Positions 8,021 through 18,344 of a DNA stretch of 64,000 nucleotides are shown piece after piece (the stretch's first letter is position 1; each line of letters begins with the position of its first letter). Under the pieces are notes generated by a model that saw only the letters and a program-made list of their open reading frames with translations, was not told the DNA's origin and ran no database searches. A program made the translations under genes and the position numbers. The stretch is from Propioniferax innocua (GTDB lineage Bacteria; Actinomycetota; Actinomycetes; Propionibacteriales; Propionibacteriaceae). The stretch is taken from NCBI RefSeq assembly GCF_006716235.1, contig NZ_VFOR01000001.1:62001-126000 (forward strand). Reading direction: 5' to 3'.

Positions 8021-9163
8021 GTGACTGGATCACATGGAGTTCGGGCGTGTCTCGTTCTGGAGGACGGGCGCGTATTCGAGGGGGAATCCTTCGGAGCCGA
8101 GGGGGAGACGTTCGGAGAGATCGTCTTCACCACCGGTATGACCGGATATCAGGAGACGCTGACCGACCCGAGCTATCGACGCCAGGTGGTGGTCGCCACC
8201 GCGCCGCATGTGGGCAACACCGGATGGAACCAGGACGATGACGAATCCGCTCGTATCCAGGTGGCCGGGCTTGTCATCCGTGAACGTTCGCCGATCGCGT
8301 CGAACCACACCAGCACCGGCACGCTCGAGGATCAGCTCCGCCAGCAGGGGATCGTCGGCATCAGCGGTCTCGACACCCGTGCGCTGACGCGTCACATCCG
8401 CGAACGCGGTGCGATGCGCGTCGGTATCTCCACCGAGAGTTCCGCCGATGATCTCCTGACGCGGGTGCGTCAACAGCCGGAGATGGCCGGACTCAATCTG
8501 ATCTCCGAGGTCTCCACCACCGAGGAGTACGTGATCGAACCCGTCGGGGAACACCGCTTCACCGTGGTGGCGTTCGACCTCGGCATCAAAGCCATGACCT
8601 CACAACGACTCGCGGCTCGCGGTTGCCGTGTGCACGTGGTTCCGGCCGACACATCGCTCGACCGCGCCAAGGAACTGGGGGCCGACGGTGTCTTCCTCTC
8701 CAATGGACCCGGCGACCCGGCGACCGCCGACGCGCAGGTCGCGTTGACCAAGCAGGTACTCGACGCCGGGATCCCGTTCTTCGGCATCTGCTTCGGTAAC
8801 CAGATTCTCGGCCGCACCTTGGGCTTCGCCACCACCAAGCTCCCGTACGGGCACCGCGGCATCAACCAGCCGGTGCTCGATCACACCACCGGACGGGTGG
8901 AGATCACCGCCCAGAACCATGGATTCGCCGTGGTCGACGAAGGCGCCCCGCGTGAGACGCCGTGGGGAACAGCGACCGTGAGCCACACCTCGCTGAACGA
9001 CGACGTGGTCGAAGGACTCGAACTCCGCCGGGGCGACCGCCTCGTGGCCTTCTCGGTGCAGTACCACCCCGAAGCCGCAGCCGGCCCCCATGACTCGGCT
9101 CACCTGTTCGACCGGTTCTGCGGTCTGATGGCCGACGCCCGCAACAACGCCCAGGAGGCCTGA
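8021..9163 (+). CDS. carA: Carbamoyl-phosphate synthase small chain (glutaminase)
   Basis: The 380-residue protein hydrolyses glutamine and passes ammonia to CarB. The N-terminal CPSase_sm domain covers residues 8-150 ([22 protein letters not shown]). The class I amidotransferase domain covers 180-370, with nucleophile Cys257 in GICFGNQ and the His349/Glu351 pair in QYHPEA. The usual GHQ of the nucleophile elbow reads GNQ here. GTG 8021 is supported by GGAAGGA 10 nt upstream. The stop overlaps the carB ATG (TGATG). pyrB and pyrC, which often precede it, are not next to it. Confidence 0.97.
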   Translation: MTGSHGVRACLVLEDGRVFEGESFGAEGETFGEIVFTTGMTGYQETLTDPSYRRQVVVATAPHVGNTGWNQDDDESARIQVAGLVIRERSPIASNHTSTGTLEDQLRQQGIVGISGLDTRALTRHIRERGAMRVGISTESSADDLLTRVRQQPEMAGLNLISEVSTTEEYVIEPVGEHRFTVVAFDLGIKAMTSQRLAARGCRVHVVPADTSLDRAKELGADGVFLSNGPGDPATADAQVALTKQVLDAGIPFFGICFGNQILGRTLGFATTKLPYGHRGINQPVLDHTTGRVEITAQNHGFAVVDEGAPRETPWGTATVSHTSLNDDVVEGLELRRGDRLVAFSVQYHPEAAAGPHDSAHLFDRFCGLMADARNNAQEA

Positions 9164-12100
9164 TGCCCAAGCGCACCGACATCTCGTCGATCCTCGTCAT
9201 CGGATCGGGGCCCATCGTCATCGGTCAGGCCTGTGAGTTCGACTACTCCGGCACGCAGGCCTGCCGCGTCCTCCGGGAGGAGGGCTACCGGGTGATCCTG
9301 GTGAACTCGAACCCGGCGACGATCATGACCGACCCCGAACTCGCCGACGCCACCTACATCGAACCGATCACCACCGAGTTCATCGAGAAGGTCATCGCCG
9401 CCGAGCGCCCCGACGCGATCCTCGCCACCCTCGGCGGGCAGACCGCACTGAACGCGGCCATGGATCTCGACGCGGAGGGCATCCTCGAGAAGTACGGTGT
9501 CGAACTCATCGGCGCATCGATCGACGCCATCCAGCGCGGCGAGAACCGTGAGGAATTCAAGGACATCGTGCTGGGCCTCGACCTCCCCGAGGGAACCGCC
9601 GACGTCGCACGATCACGCATCTGCCACACCCTCGACGAAGTGCTGGCCGCCGCCGACGAACTCAACTACCCGGTGGTGCTGCGCCCCAGCTTCACCATGG
9701 GCGGTGCCGGCTCCGGATTCGCCCACGACGAAGCCGAACTGCGACGCATGGCCGTCGCCGGTCTCGAGGCCTCGCCGGTCACCGAGGTCCTGATCGAGGA
9801 ATCCATCCTCGGATGGAAGGAATACGAGCTCGAGGTCATGCGTGACCGCAACGACAACGTTGTGATCGTGTGTTCCATCGAGAACCTCGACCCCATGGGC
9901 GTCCACACCGGTGACTCGATCACCGTCGCCCCCGCCATGACGCTCACCGACCGCGAATACCAGCGTATGCGCGATGTCGCGATCGGTGTCATCCGTGCCG
10001 TGGGCGTCGACACCGGCGGTTGCAACATCCAGTTCGCCGTCAACCCCGCCGACGGCCGACTCATCGTCATCGAGATGAACCCGCGCGTGTCGCGCTCCTC
10101 GGCCCTGGCGTCCAAGGCGACCGGCTATCCGATCGCCAAGATCGCCGCCAAGGTCGCCGTCGGCTACACCCTCGACGAGATCGACAATGACATCACGTCG
10201 CGTCCCGCGATCGATGACATCACGTCACGTCCCGCGAGCACCTCGGGCCGACGACATACCCCAGCGAGCTTCGAGCCGACGCTCGACTACGTGGTGGTGA
10301 AGGTTCCACGGTTCGCCTTCGAGAAGTTCCCCGGGGCCGACGATCAGCTCACCACACACATGAAGTCGGTGGGTGAGGCCATGTCCATCGGCCGTAATTT
10401 CACCGAAGCCCTCGGCAAGGCCCTGCGGTCCAGTGAACGCAAGGGCCACGAGTTCTGGCTCGCCGATGACGGCTCTGCGCCGGAGGACGGTGAACTCGAG
10501 CTGCTCATGGCCGAGATCGTGCGTCCGCACGATGGCCGTCTGGTCAAGGTCGAACGTGCTCTGCGCTGGGGAGCCAGCGTCGCCGACGTGCACGAGGCCA
10601 CCGGCATCGACCCCTGGTTCCTCGAACAGATCGTCCTCATGCAGAAGGCCGGCGAAGCAGTTCGTGATGCTTCCCCATTGACCGCGGACGTCCTGCGCCA
10701 GGCCAAGCGTCACGGCATCAGCGATGTCCAGATCGCGCACCTGCGCGGCACGACCCCCGATGTCATCCGCGGAGTCCGTGCTGCGCTCGGTGTCCGGCCG
10801 GTCTTCAAGACAGTCGACACCTGTGCCGCCGAATTCGCCGCACTGACGCCCTATCACTACTCGTCCTACGACGAGGAGACCGAGGTGCGCCCCCGTGAAC
10901 GTGAGGCTGTCATCATTCTCGGCAGCGGTCCCAACCGCATCGGGCAGGGCATCGAGTTCGACTACTCGTGTGTGCACGCCTCCCTCGCACTGTCGGAGGC
11001 CGGCTACGAGACGGTCATGATCAACTGCAACCCCGAGACGGTCTCGACCGACTACGACACCTCCGACCGCCTCTACTTCGAGCCGCTCACGCTGGAGGAC
11101 GTCCTCGAGGTGTACGAGGCCGAGCGAGCCGCCGGCCCGGTGGCCGGTGTGGTGGTGCAGCTCGGTGGCCAGACGCCGCTGGGCCTGGCGCGTCAGCTCA
11201 AGGACGCCGGCGTGCCGATCGTGGGCACCACACCGGAGGCGATCGACCTCGCCGAGGAGCGCGGAGCGTTCGGTGCCGTCCTGGATGACGCCGGACTGCC
11301 CGCGCCCAAGCACGGCATGGCCCGCAGCTTCGAGCAGGCACGCACCATCGCCGCCGAGATCGGTTACCCGGTTCTCGTGCGTCCTTCGTACGTGCTCGGT
11401 GGCCGAGGCATGGAGATCGTCTATGACGATGCCGCCCTTGCCGACTACATCGAACGCGCCACCGAAGTGACCCACGAGCACCCCGTGCTCGTGGACCGCT
11501 TCCTCGACGACGCGGTGGAGATCGACGTCGACGCCCTCTACGACGGCACCGAGCTCTACATGGGCGGGATCATGGAACACATCGAGGAGGCCGGGGTGCA
11601 CTCGGGTGACTCCGCGTGTGCGATGCCGCCGATCACCATGGGAACCGAGACCATCGAGGAGATCCGCCGGTCCACCCACGCCATCGCCGATGGGGTCGGG
11701 GTCCGCGGCCTGCTCAACATCCAGTTCGCACTGGCTTCGGACACCCTCTACGTGCTCGAAGCCAATCCGCGCGCGTCGCGCACCGTGCCGTTCGTGTCCA
11801 AGGCCACCGCGACACCGTTGGCGAAGGCCGCGGCACGGATCATGCTGGGCGCGACGATCGCAGAACTCCGCGCCGAGGGCATGCTCAAGCGCGAGGGTGA
11901 TGGTTCCCACGTGGCGGAGGACGCTCCGGTGGCAGTGAAGGAAGCGGTTCTGCCGTTCCAGCGCTTCCGCACCGTGGATGGCGATTCGGTCGACCCGTTG
12001 CTCGGCCCCGAGATGAAATCGACCGGTGAGGTCATGGGCTTGGCCACCACCTTCGGCGCCGCGTTCACCAAGGGAGAGGCCGCTGCCAATGGGCCACTGC

Positions 12101-12585
12101 CGCAAAGCGGCAAGGTCTTCGTCTCGGCAGCCAACCGCGACAAGCGCCATGCGATCTTCCCGATCAAGCGACTCGCCGACCTCGGCTTCGAGATCCTCGC
12201 GACGCGCGGCACCGCCGCGGTCCTGCGCCGCAACGGCGTGCCGACCACGACGGTCCGCAAGCACACCGAGGGGCCCGGCCCGAACGGCGAGCCGACGATC
12301 GTGCAGCTGCTGATGGACGATCAGGTGGATCTGGTCTACAACACGCCCCACGGTGCGAGCCGTGGCGGCTCACCCCGCACCGACGGTTACGAGATCCGCG
12401 GAACCGCGATCGCCCATGGAATCCCGTGCATCACCACGACGCCCGGGTTGTCGGCTGCGGTGCAGGGGATCGAGGCCCTGCGTCGTCAGAGCGAGGGCGA
12501 ACCTCTCGGTGTCCGTTCCCTGCAGGACTGGCAGCCGTACATGCGCCAAGATGCTTCGTCGGCCGCGACTGAGGGGATCAAGTGA
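9163..12585 (+). CDS. carB: Carbamoyl-phosphate synthase large chain
   Basis: The 1140-residue protein makes carbamoyl phosphate from ammonia, bicarbonate and two ATP for pyrimidine and arginine synthesis. It has two homologous ATP-grasp halves (about 1-410 with [17 protein letters not shown], and 575-950 with [17 protein letters not shown]), an oligomerisation domain between them, and a C-terminal MGS-like allosteric domain (about 965-1110). It is longer than most relatives. About 20 residues are inserted near 343-365, between the YTLDEI..DIT and [11 protein letters not shown] motifs, and contain a tandem duplication. Catalytic motifs on both sides are intact. It overlaps carA and pyrD by 1 and 4 bp. 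Confidence 0.97.
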   Translation: MPKRTDISSILVIGSGPIVIGQACEFDYSGTQACRVLREEGYRVILVNSNPATIMTDPELADATYIEPITTEFIEKVIAAERPDAILATLGGQTALNAAMDLDAEGILEKYGVELIGASIDAIQRGENREEFKDIVLGLDLPEGTADVARSRICHTLDEVLAAADELNYPVVLRPSFTMGGAGSGFAHDEAELRRMAVAGLEASPVTEVLIEESILGWKEYELEVMRDRNDNVVIVCSIENLDPMGVHTGDSITVAPAMTLTDREYQRMRDVAIGVIRAVGVDTGGCNIQFAVNPADGRLIVIEMNPRVSRSSALASKATGYPIAKIAAKVAVGYTLDEIDNDITSRPAIDDITSRPASTSGRRHTPASFEPTLDYVVVKVPRFAFEKFPGADDQLTTHMKSVGEAMSIGRNFTEALGKALRSSERKGHEFWLADDGSAPEDGELELLMAEIVRPHDGRLVKVERALRWGASVADVHEATGIDPWFLEQIVLMQKAGEAVRDASPLTADVLRQAKRHGISDVQIAHLRGTTPDVIRGVRAALGVRPVFKTVDTCAAEFAALTPYHYSSYDEETEVRPREREAVIILGSGPNRIGQGIEFDYSCVHASLALSEAGYETVMINCNPETVSTDYDTSDRLYFEPLTLEDVLEVYEAERAAGPVAGVVVQLGGQTPLGLARQLKDAGVPIVGTTPEAIDLAEERGAFGAVLDDAGLPAPKHGMARSFEQARTIAAEIGYPVLVRPSYVLGGRGMEIVYDDAALADYIERATEVTHEHPVLVDRFLDDAVEIDVDALYDGTELYMGGIMEHIEEAGVHSGDSACAMPPITMGTETIEEIRRSTHAIADGVGVRGLLNIQFALASDTLYVLEANPRASRTVPFVSKATATPLAKAAARIMLGATIAELRAEGMLKREGDGSHVAEDAPVAVKEAVLPFQRFRTVDGDSVDPLLGPEMKSTGEVMGLATTFGAAFTKGEAAANGPLPQSGKVFVSAANRDKRHAIFPIKRLADLGFEILATRGTAAVLRRNGVPTTTVRKHTEGPGPNGEPTIVQLLMDDQVDLVYNTPHGASRGGSPRTDGYEIRGTAIAHGIPCITTTPGLSAAVQGIEALRRQSEGEPLGVRSLQDWQPYMRQDASSAATEGIK
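10187..10237 (+). repeat. In-frame 27-bp tandem duplication inside carB
   Basis: Twenty-four bases at 10187-10210 recur at 10214-10237 with one mismatch (period 27). They encode DITSRPAID followed by DITSRPAST. The copies lie in the insertion between the first ATP-grasp domain core and the [11 protein letters not shown] segment, a surface linker in other CarB proteins. Confidence 0.85.
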
Positions 12586-13679
12586 TCCGCGCCGAACTGC
12601 CGGAGAACGCACCATCCCTGGCGGAAGCGGCTTACCGCCATCTCCTGCGGCCGGCCCTGTTCCGGGCCGGAGGTGGCGATCCCGAGGTGGCGCACGAACG
12701 CACCATGGCCGCGGTGCGGCGCCTGGCGCACAACCGTGCCGCCCTGGCGCTGGCTCGTCTGATGCACGAACGCTCCACGCGTCGTGTGCAGGTGGCGGGC
12801 ATGACCTTCAACGGACCGGTCGGGCTGGCGGCAGGGCTCGACAAGTTCGCGGTGGGCACCCTCGCCTGGGAGGCTCTCGGGTTCTCCCACGTGGAGCTCG
12901 GCACCGTCACCGCCCGGCCGCAACCGGGAAACCCTCGCCCTCGATTGTTCCGTTTGATCGAATCCCGCGGGATCATCAACCGGATGGGCTTCAACAACCC
13001 CGGAGCCGATGCCATGGCCGCCAGGCTCCGTGCCGATGGCGTCATGCGAGGAAATGGTGCGGCGGGGATCCCCGTGGGTATCTCGCTCGGCAAGACCAAG
13101 CTGACGCCGGTCGAGGACGCCGTGGACGACTACCTGTATTCATTGGATCGGCTGGCGCCCCATGCCGACTACGTGGCGATCAACGTCTCCAGCCCGAACA
13201 CACCGGGTCTGCGTGGTCTTCAGGATCGCGGCGCGCTCGACGCCCTGGTCGACGCCCTGACCCATCGTGCCGCTGAACTCTCCGCTGACCCGGTTCCGTT
13301 GTTCGTGAAGATGGCACCCGATCTCGATGACCGGGGGATCGACGATGTGCTGGAGGTCTGCATCGACAGGGGAGTGGCCGGTGTCATCGCCACGAACACC
13401 ACGATCTCCCGTGAAGGCTTGGCTGTGGCGGACCAGACCGTCGCCGCAGAAGCGGGCGGCCTCTCCGGCGCTCCGCTGCGCGAACGTTCCCTCGAAGTGG
13501 TCCGTCGCTGTGCGCAGCAGGCCGAGCTTCCGGTCATCGGAGCAGGTGGCATCATGTGTGCTGACGATGCGCGGGCGATGCTGGACGCCGGGGCGTGTCT
13601 CGTCCAGATCTACACGGGCTACATCTATGCCGGACCCGGTCTGGTCAACGACATCAATAGGAGCATCCGACATGACTGA
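12582..13679 (+). CDS. pyrD: Dihydroorotate dehydrogenase (quinone), class 2
   Basis: The 365-residue flavoprotein oxidises dihydroorotate to orotate with quinone. The class 2 features are an N-terminal membrane-associating helical extension (about 1-65) and catalytic Ser in the [11 protein letters not shown] loop. FMN contacts include [26 protein letters not shown] and GAGGI near residue 320. The GTG start overlaps the carB stop (GTGA), and the end overlaps pyrF by 8 bp, so all four pyr genes are coupled. Confidence 0.96.
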   Translation: MIRAELPENAPSLAEAAYRHLLRPALFRAGGGDPEVAHERTMAAVRRLAHNRAALALARLMHERSTRRVQVAGMTFNGPVGLAAGLDKFAVGTLAWEALGFSHVELGTVTARPQPGNPRPRLFRLIESRGIINRMGFNNPGADAMAARLRADGVMRGNGAAGIPVGISLGKTKLTPVEDAVDDYLYSLDRLAPHADYVAINVSSPNTPGLRGLQDRGALDALVDALTHRAAELSADPVPLFVKMAPDLDDRGIDDVLEVCIDRGVAGVIATNTTISREGLAVADQTVAAEAGGLSGAPLRERSLEVVRRCAQQAELPVIGAGGIMCADDARAMLDAGACLVQIYTGYIYAGPGLVNDINRSIRHD

Positions 13680-14478
13680 ATCGTTCCCAGAGCGTTTGCA
13701 GAGTCTGACCGCCGAGCGCGGACAGCTCTGCGTGGGAATCGATCCCCACCTGAGCGTGCTGGAGGCGTGGGGCCTGCCGGCCACCGTCGAGGGACTCGAG
13801 AAGTGCGTCCGGGCGATGCTCGACGCCACCGTGGGAGCGGTGGCTGTCGTCAAGCCGAACTCGGCGGCGTTCGAGGTCTTCGGGGCGGCTGGTATCGCCG
13901 TTCTGGAGCGTGCCATCGCCGAGCTTCGTGAGTCGGGCGTGCTCGTGCTCCTCGATGTGAAGCGCGGTGACATCGGCATATCCATGGACGACTACGCTCG
14001 TGCCTACCTCGAGGAAGGGGCACCGCTCTCGGTCGACGCGATCACCGTGAATCCTTTCCTGGGCATCGGGTCGCTCAAGCCGGCCATGGAGCGTGCCCGT
14101 GACAATGGCCGCGGCCTTTATGTGCTGTGCCGTACCTCGAACCCCGAGGGCGGTCAGGTGCAGACGGCGTGGGCCGGGAAGTACTCGGTGGCCGAACGCA
14201 TGGTGCAGGAAGTGCTGGAGGCCAACCGTCCCGACATATTCGGCCCCTTCGGGTTGGTCGTCGGTGCCACGTTGCCGGAGCTGGATGTGGATCTCGCGGA
14301 ATTCAACGGGTCCATCCTCGCTCCTGGTATCGGTGCGCAGGGGGCGACGCTCGAGGGCGTCCGCGAACTGTTCGGTGAGCTGTACCCCAAGGTGCTCCCC
14401 ACTGCTTCGCGTGCTGTCATGCAGTCGGGGCCCGACGTATCTGCACTGGCCGAGGCGATCGACGCATTGCGGGGCTGA
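13672..14478 (+). CDS. pyrF: Orotidine-5'-phosphate decarboxylase, type 2
   Basis: The 268-residue protein makes UMP from OMP. The type 2 (long) signature LLDVKRGDIGISMDDYA contains the Lys-Asp catalytic array, and GIDPHLSVLEAWGLP at the N-terminus and LAPGIGAQGA near the C-terminus bind the phosphate. The ATG at 13672 lies inside the last codons of pyrD, an 8-bp overlap. The frame stays open far upstream within pyrD, but that part is not homologous. Orotate phosphoribosyltransferase (pyrE) is not in the window. Confidence 0.95.
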   Translation: MTESFPERLQSLTAERGQLCVGIDPHLSVLEAWGLPATVEGLEKCVRAMLDATVGAVAVVKPNSAAFEVFGAAGIAVLERAIAELRESGVLVLLDVKRGDIGISMDDYARAYLEEGAPLSVDAITVNPFLGIGSLKPAMERARDNGRGLYVLCRTSNPEGGQVQTAWAGKYSVAERMVQEVLEANRPDIFGPFGLVVGATLPELDVDLAEFNGSILAPGIGAQGATLEGVRELFGELYPKVLPTASRAVMQSGPDVSALAEAIDALRG

Positions 14479-14479
14479 C

Positions 14480-14809
14480 ATGGAGCCGGATGTACCGGCT
14501 TTGAGCAGTGAGGAGCGTATCCGTGCCCGCGCGATCGCGCTCGAGGTCCGGAGGCGCCGCGCTGATGTGAAGCAACAGCTGCGCGATGGTGTCATCGATC
14601 TCGATGACGTGCTCGATCTTGCCCGGGGCGACGACGTGGTGGCGCACATCCGCGTCATGGACATCCTCCGGTGTCTGCCGCGTATCGGGGAGGTTCGTGC
14701 AACTGGCATCATGGAGCAGTTGGGGATCGCCCCGAACCGTCGACTGCGCGGGCTCGGGGACAACCAGAGATCCGGACTGCGCAGGGAAGCGAGCAGAGCA
14801 TGGCGGTGA
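14480..14809 (+). CDS. mihF: Integration host factor, actinobacterial type (mIHF/sIHF)
   Basis: The 109-residue basic protein has the family pattern: an N-terminal long helix (RIRARAIALEVRRRRADVKQQL), then VIDLDDVLDLARGDDVVAHIRVMDILRCLPRIGEVRA, and the DNA-binding lariat around IAPNRRLRGLGDNQR. It is unrelated to proteobacterial IHF. The family bends DNA, aids phage integration and is a nucleoid protein in mycobacteria and Streptomyces. The pyrF-mihF-gmk-rpoZ order is conserved in actinobacteria. The ATG is 1 bp after the pyrF stop, and the 3' end overlaps gmk by 10 bp. Confidence 0.93.
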   Translation: MEPDVPALSSEERIRARAIALEVRRRRADVKQQLRDGVIDLDDVLDLARGDDVVAHIRVMDILRCLPRIGEVRATGIMEQLGIAPNRRLRGLGDNQRSGLRREASRAWR

Positions 14810-15360
14810 CGGTCCTTTCGGGCCCGGCAGGTGTGGGCAAGGGCACCTTGGTGAACGAACTGAGGCGTCGTCACCCCGAGGTGTGGCTCTCGACATCGGT
14901 CACCACGCGAGCGCCGCGTCCGCGGGAGGTGGACGGCAAGCATTACCACTTCATCACAGAGAAGCACTTCGATGAGCTGCTGGAGGTCGACGGGCTGCTC
15001 GAGTGGGCTCTCGTGCATGGGGCCGCCCGCTACGGTACGCCGCGTGCTCCCGTCGACGAGGCGGTGGCCAACGGCCATCAGGTGCTGCTGGAGATCGAAT
15101 TGCAGGGGGCCCGGCAGATCCGACGTTCGATGCCCGACGCGTGTTTCGTGTTCGTCGCACCACCCTCGTGGGACGAACTGGTACACCGGCTCGTCGGTAG
15201 GGGGACCGAATCGGAGGCCGAGCGGGAACGGCGTCTGGCCACTGCCCGCGTGGAGATGGCGGCCGAAGGAGAATTCGACCACGTCGTGGTCAACGATCGA
15301 ATTCCCCGAGCGGTGGACGAATTGGTAGGCTTGATGGGATTGCGCAGCGAGGACGCCTGA
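14800..15360 (+). CDS. gmk: Guanylate kinase
   Basis: The 186-residue enzyme phosphorylates GMP to GDP. The P-loop is GPAGVGKG (residues 8-15). The GMP-binding segment is [21 protein letters not shown], followed by the lid region with [16 protein letters not shown]. Length is normal for a bacterial enzyme. The ATG lies inside the end of mihF, a 10-bp overlap. A frame extension upstream within mihF is not homologous. Confidence 0.96.
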   Translation: MAVTVLSGPAGVGKGTLVNELRRRHPEVWLSTSVTTRAPRPREVDGKHYHFITEKHFDELLEVDGLLEWALVHGAARYGTPRAPVDEAVANGHQVLLEIELQGARQIRRSMPDACFVFVAPPSWDELVHRLVGRGTESEAERERRLATARVEMAAEGEFDHVVVNDRIPRAVDELVGLMGLRSEDA

Positions 15361-15430
15361 ATCGTGCTTCCCAGCACGGCGACCAGACGCCGCCAGCAGC
15401 GCAGCCAGAAAAACTCTGTACGAGAATTAC

Positions 15431-15838
15431 GTGAGGACGATCTTGACCACTCCCGTGCCCGAGGGCATCACCAATCCGCCGATCGATGATCTGTTGGCCA
15501 AGGTCGGCTCCAAGTACGAGCTTGTCCTGTTCGCCTCGAAGCGAGCCCGTCAGATCAATGCCTACTACTCGCAGCTCGGTGAAGGCCTGCTCGAGAACGT
15601 CGGCCCGCTCGTGGAGACAGGGATCCAGGAGAAGCCGCTGACCACGGCTCTGCGTGAGATCAACGCCGATGTGCTCGAGGCCCACGAGGTTGATCCCGAA
15701 GCAGAGGCCGCCGCAGCGCTGGCCGCCCAGAGCGACCCGGATTTCGGAACCGACCTCGGTGACGATTTCTCGGCCGCCGATCTTTCGGTGGAGGATCTGG
15801 GCGACCTGACCAACGAGCCCGGCCCCGACGCGTCCTGA
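15431..15838 (+). CDS. rpoZ: RNA polymerase omega subunit
   Basis: The 135-residue protein has the omega core: [28 protein letters not shown], an acidic mid segment and [15 protein letters not shown]. Omega helps assemble the beta' subunit. Compared with the core family it has a roughly 40-residue acidic C-terminal tail ([18 protein letters not shown]..). Two starts are possible, GTG 15431 or TTG 15443. It follows gmk after 70 bp. Confidence 0.93.
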   Translation: MRTILTTPVPEGITNPPIDDLLAKVGSKYELVLFASKRARQINAYYSQLGEGLLENVGPLVETGIQEKPLTTALREINADVLEAHEVDPEAEAAAALAAQSDPDFGTDLGDDFSAADLSVEDLGDLTNEPGPDAS

Positions 15839-15845
15839 CCGTTCC

Positions 15846-17102
15846 ATGGCCCGCATCGTCCTGGGAGTCGCCGGAGGCATAGCCGCCTACAAGGTGGTGG
15901 AGGTGCTCCGGCGCCTTCGCGAGTCGGGTCATGACGTTCGTGTGGTGCCCACCGAGGCGTCGCTGAATTTCGTGGGCGCCGCCACCTGGCAAGCCCTCTC
16001 GGGTGAGCCGGTGCAGACCGCCGTGTTCGAGGACACCGACCAGGTGGCGCACGTGCAACTGGGTCAGACCGCAGACCTCGTTGTCATCGCACCAGCGACC
16101 GCCGACCTGATGGCGCGCGCCACCACCGGGCGGGCCGACGATCTGCTCACCAACGTTCTGCTCACCTCGCGCGCACCGGTGGTCATGGTGCCGGCGATGC
16201 ACACCGAGATGTGGCAGCATCCTGCGACACGGGCCAACGTGCAGACGTTGCGAGACCGTGGTGTCGTGGTGGTCGATCCGGCGGATGGTCGTTTGACCGG
16301 TAGGGACTCCGGGCCCGGGCGGCTTCCCGAGCCGGTGGACATCTGTCGGATCGTCGAATCCTTTGTCGAATCAACCGGACACGTGGTGCATGCTGCAGGT
16401 CAGGATCTGGCCGGGCGTCATGTGGTCATCAGCGCCGGGGGCACACGGGAAGCACTGGATCCGGTCCGTTTCCTCGGGAACGCGTCTTCGGGGCGTATGG
16501 GTATCGCTCTCGCCCGGGCCGCACGGGTTCGGGGAGCCGAAGTGACACTCGTGGCCGCCAATGTGACCGAGCCGATGCCGTGGGGCTGCCGAATCATCCC
16601 GGTGACCTCCACCGCCGATCTCGATGATGCGATGCGAGGCGCGGTGGTGGACGCCGATGTGGTGGTCATGGCGGCAGCCGTCGCCGATTACCGGCCGGCC
16701 GAGGTGGAGGCGACCAAGCAGAAGAAGACAGGTGACAAGGGCGTCACTCTCGATCTTGAACAGACGCAGGATGTGTTGGCGGGGCTCGTGGCGCAGCGTG
16801 CGGAATCGGCCGATCCGGCACGCAGGGCTCAGACGATCGTGGGCTTCGCCGCCGAAACCGCATCGGGGGAGGCGCTCGACCAGCTCGCCAGGGCGAAGCT
16901 GCAACGTAAGGGCTGCGATCTTCTCGTGGCCAATGACGTCACTTCGGGCGCCGTCTTCGGGGCGGCCGACACCACGGTCCACGTCTACACCCAAGGCTCG
17001 TCCGGCCCGTCGGCAGGCGGATCGACGTGGCGGGGGAGCAAGGGAGTCGTGGCACACCAAATCCTCGATTCCATCTTGAAATACAAGATGGAATCTCAGT
17101 AG
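15846..17102 (+). CDS. coaBC: Bifunctional phosphopantothenoylcysteine decarboxylase/phosphopantothenate-cysteine ligase
   Basis: The 418-residue protein carries out two steps of coenzyme A synthesis. The FMN-dependent CoaC domain (residues 1-185) starts ARIVLGVAGGIAAYK and has the catalytic His in QVAHVQLGQ and the PAMHTEMW loop, where the more usual form has Asn for His. The CoaB domain (about 190-410) has SAGGTREALDPVRFLGNASSGRMG and MAAAVADYRP for CTP and substrate binding. It begins 7 bp after rpoZ, and the rpoZ-coaBC-metK order is typical of actinobacteria. Confidence 0.95.
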   Translation: MARIVLGVAGGIAAYKVVEVLRRLRESGHDVRVVPTEASLNFVGAATWQALSGEPVQTAVFEDTDQVAHVQLGQTADLVVIAPATADLMARATTGRADDLLTNVLLTSRAPVVMVPAMHTEMWQHPATRANVQTLRDRGVVVVDPADGRLTGRDSGPGRLPEPVDICRIVESFVESTGHVVHAAGQDLAGRHVVISAGGTREALDPVRFLGNASSGRMGIALARAARVRGAEVTLVAANVTEPMPWGCRIIPVTSTADLDDAMRGAVVDADVVVMAAAVADYRPAEVEATKQKKTGDKGVTLDLEQTQDVLAGLVAQRAESADPARRAQTIVGFAAETASGEALDQLARAKLQRKGCDLLVANDVTSGAVFGAADTTVHVYTQGSSGPSAGGSTWRGSKGVVAHQILDSILKYKMESQ

Positions 17103-17137
17103 TCGGTCAATCCGCGCGAAGGTGGGGCCATCGGGTC

Positions 17138-17143
17138 TACGGT
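17138..17143 (+). promoter_or_regulatory. metK leaderless-type -10 box
   Basis: TACGGT lies 7 nt before the metK ATG. A start point at or next to the A of ATG would leave no leader and no room for a SAM riboswitch. Confidence 0.55.
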
Positions 17144-17150
17144 TGCGCCC

Positions 17151-18344
17151 ATGTCCAGACGACTTTTCACCTCCGAATCGGTCACCGAGGGTCACCCCGA
17201 CAAGATCGCGGACCAGATCAGCGACTCAGTGCTCGACACCCTGTTGGCGCAAGATCCTGCGTCACGTGTGGCGGTCGAGACCTTGGTGACCACCGGCTTG
17301 GTCGTCGTGGCCGGGGAGGTCACCACCGAGGCCTACGCCGAGATCCCGCAGATCGTACGGGAGACCATCCTCGACATCGGCTACGACTCGTCGCTGAAGA
17401 GTTTCGACGGCCGGTCCTGTGGCGTCCAGATCTCCATCGGCTCACAGTCACCCGACATCGCCCAAGGAGTGGATACCGCGTGGGAGAAGCGGTTGGAGAG
17501 CTCCTTTGATGAATTGGACATCCAGGGCGCAGGGGATCAGGGCATCATGTTCGGCTATGCCTGTGATGAGACGCCGACGCTCATGCCGCTGCCGATCGCG
17601 TTGTCGCACGCCATGTCGCAGCGTCTGGCGCAGGTGCGCAAGGAAGGACGTGTCCCCTATCTGCGTCCCGACGGCAAAGTGCAGGTGACCATCGAGTACG
17701 AGGGTGACCGTCCGGCGCGCTTGGACACCGTGGTGTTGTCATCGCAGCATGCTCCGGATGTGGACCTGGAGAACCTTCTGGCCCCCGACATCCAGGAGCA
17801 GGTGATCCGTCCCGTGCTCGCGGAGTTCGAGGTGGACCACCACGACTACACGTCGTTTGTGAATCCCACCGGGCGATTCGAGATCGGTGGGCCCATGGGT
17901 GACGCCGGACTCACCGGTCGCAAGGTGATCGTCGACACCTACGGTGGAATGGCCCGGCATGGTGGTGGCGCTTTTTCCGGGAAGGATCCATCGAAGGTGG
18001 ACCGTTCCGGGGCTTATGCGCTGCGCTGGGTCACCAAGAACGTCGTGGCGGCCGGCTTGGCAACGCGATGTGAGGCGCAGGTGGCCTACGCCATCGGTCG
18101 CGCACATCCGGTCGGGTTCTACTTGGACTGCTTCGGCACCGAGAAGGTACCGGTGGCGCAGATCGAGGAGGCGGTGTTGCAGACCTTCGATCTGCGTCCT
18201 GCTGCGATCATCCGCGACCTGGACCTGAAACGGCCCATCTTCGCCCAGACCGCGGCATACGGTCATTTCGGGCGCGAACTGCCAGATTTCACTTGGGAGC
18301 GGACCGATCGGGCCGAGCAGCTTGCCGCTTCCGTTCGCGGTTGA
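17151..18344 (+). CDS. metK: S-adenosylmethionine synthetase
   Basis: The 397-residue enzyme makes SAM from methionine and ATP. Motifs include [19 protein letters not shown] with the catalytic His, the [13 protein letters not shown] hexapeptide region and the [20 protein letters not shown]-loop-like motif near residues 265-285. All are intact and the length is normal. The 3' end overlaps the convergent exporter gene by 56 bp. The upstream spacing suggests leaderless initiation. Confidence 0.97.
   Translation: MSRRLFTSESVTEGHPDKIADQISDSVLDTLLAQDPASRVAVETLVTTGLVVVAGEVTTEAYAEIPQIVRETILDIGYDSSLKSFDGRSCGVQISIGSQSPDIAQGVDTAWEKRLESSFDELDIQGAGDQGIMFGYACDETPTLMPLPIALSHAMSQRLAQVRKEGRVPYLRPDGKVQVTIEYEGDRPARLDTVVLSSQHAPDVDLENLLAPDIQEQVIRPVLAEFEVDHHDYTSFVNPTGRFEIGGPMGDAGLTGRKVIVDTYGGMARHGGGAFSGKDPSKVDRSGAYALRWVTKNVVAAGLATRCEAQVAYAIGRAHPVGFYLDCFGTEKVPVAQIEEAVLQTFDLRPAAIIRDLDLKRPIFAQTAAYGHFGRELPDFTWERTDRAEQLAASVRG

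Noticed and set aside
10225-12351. 708-codon minus-strand frame opposite carB
   Set aside because: Lies wholly inside conserved carB; the product is rich in His, Arg and Gly as expected of an antisense frame in high-GC DNA.
17103-17150. SAM riboswitch before metK
   Set aside because: Only 48 bp between coaBC and metK, with a promoter-like box 7 nt before ATG; no room for the aptamer.
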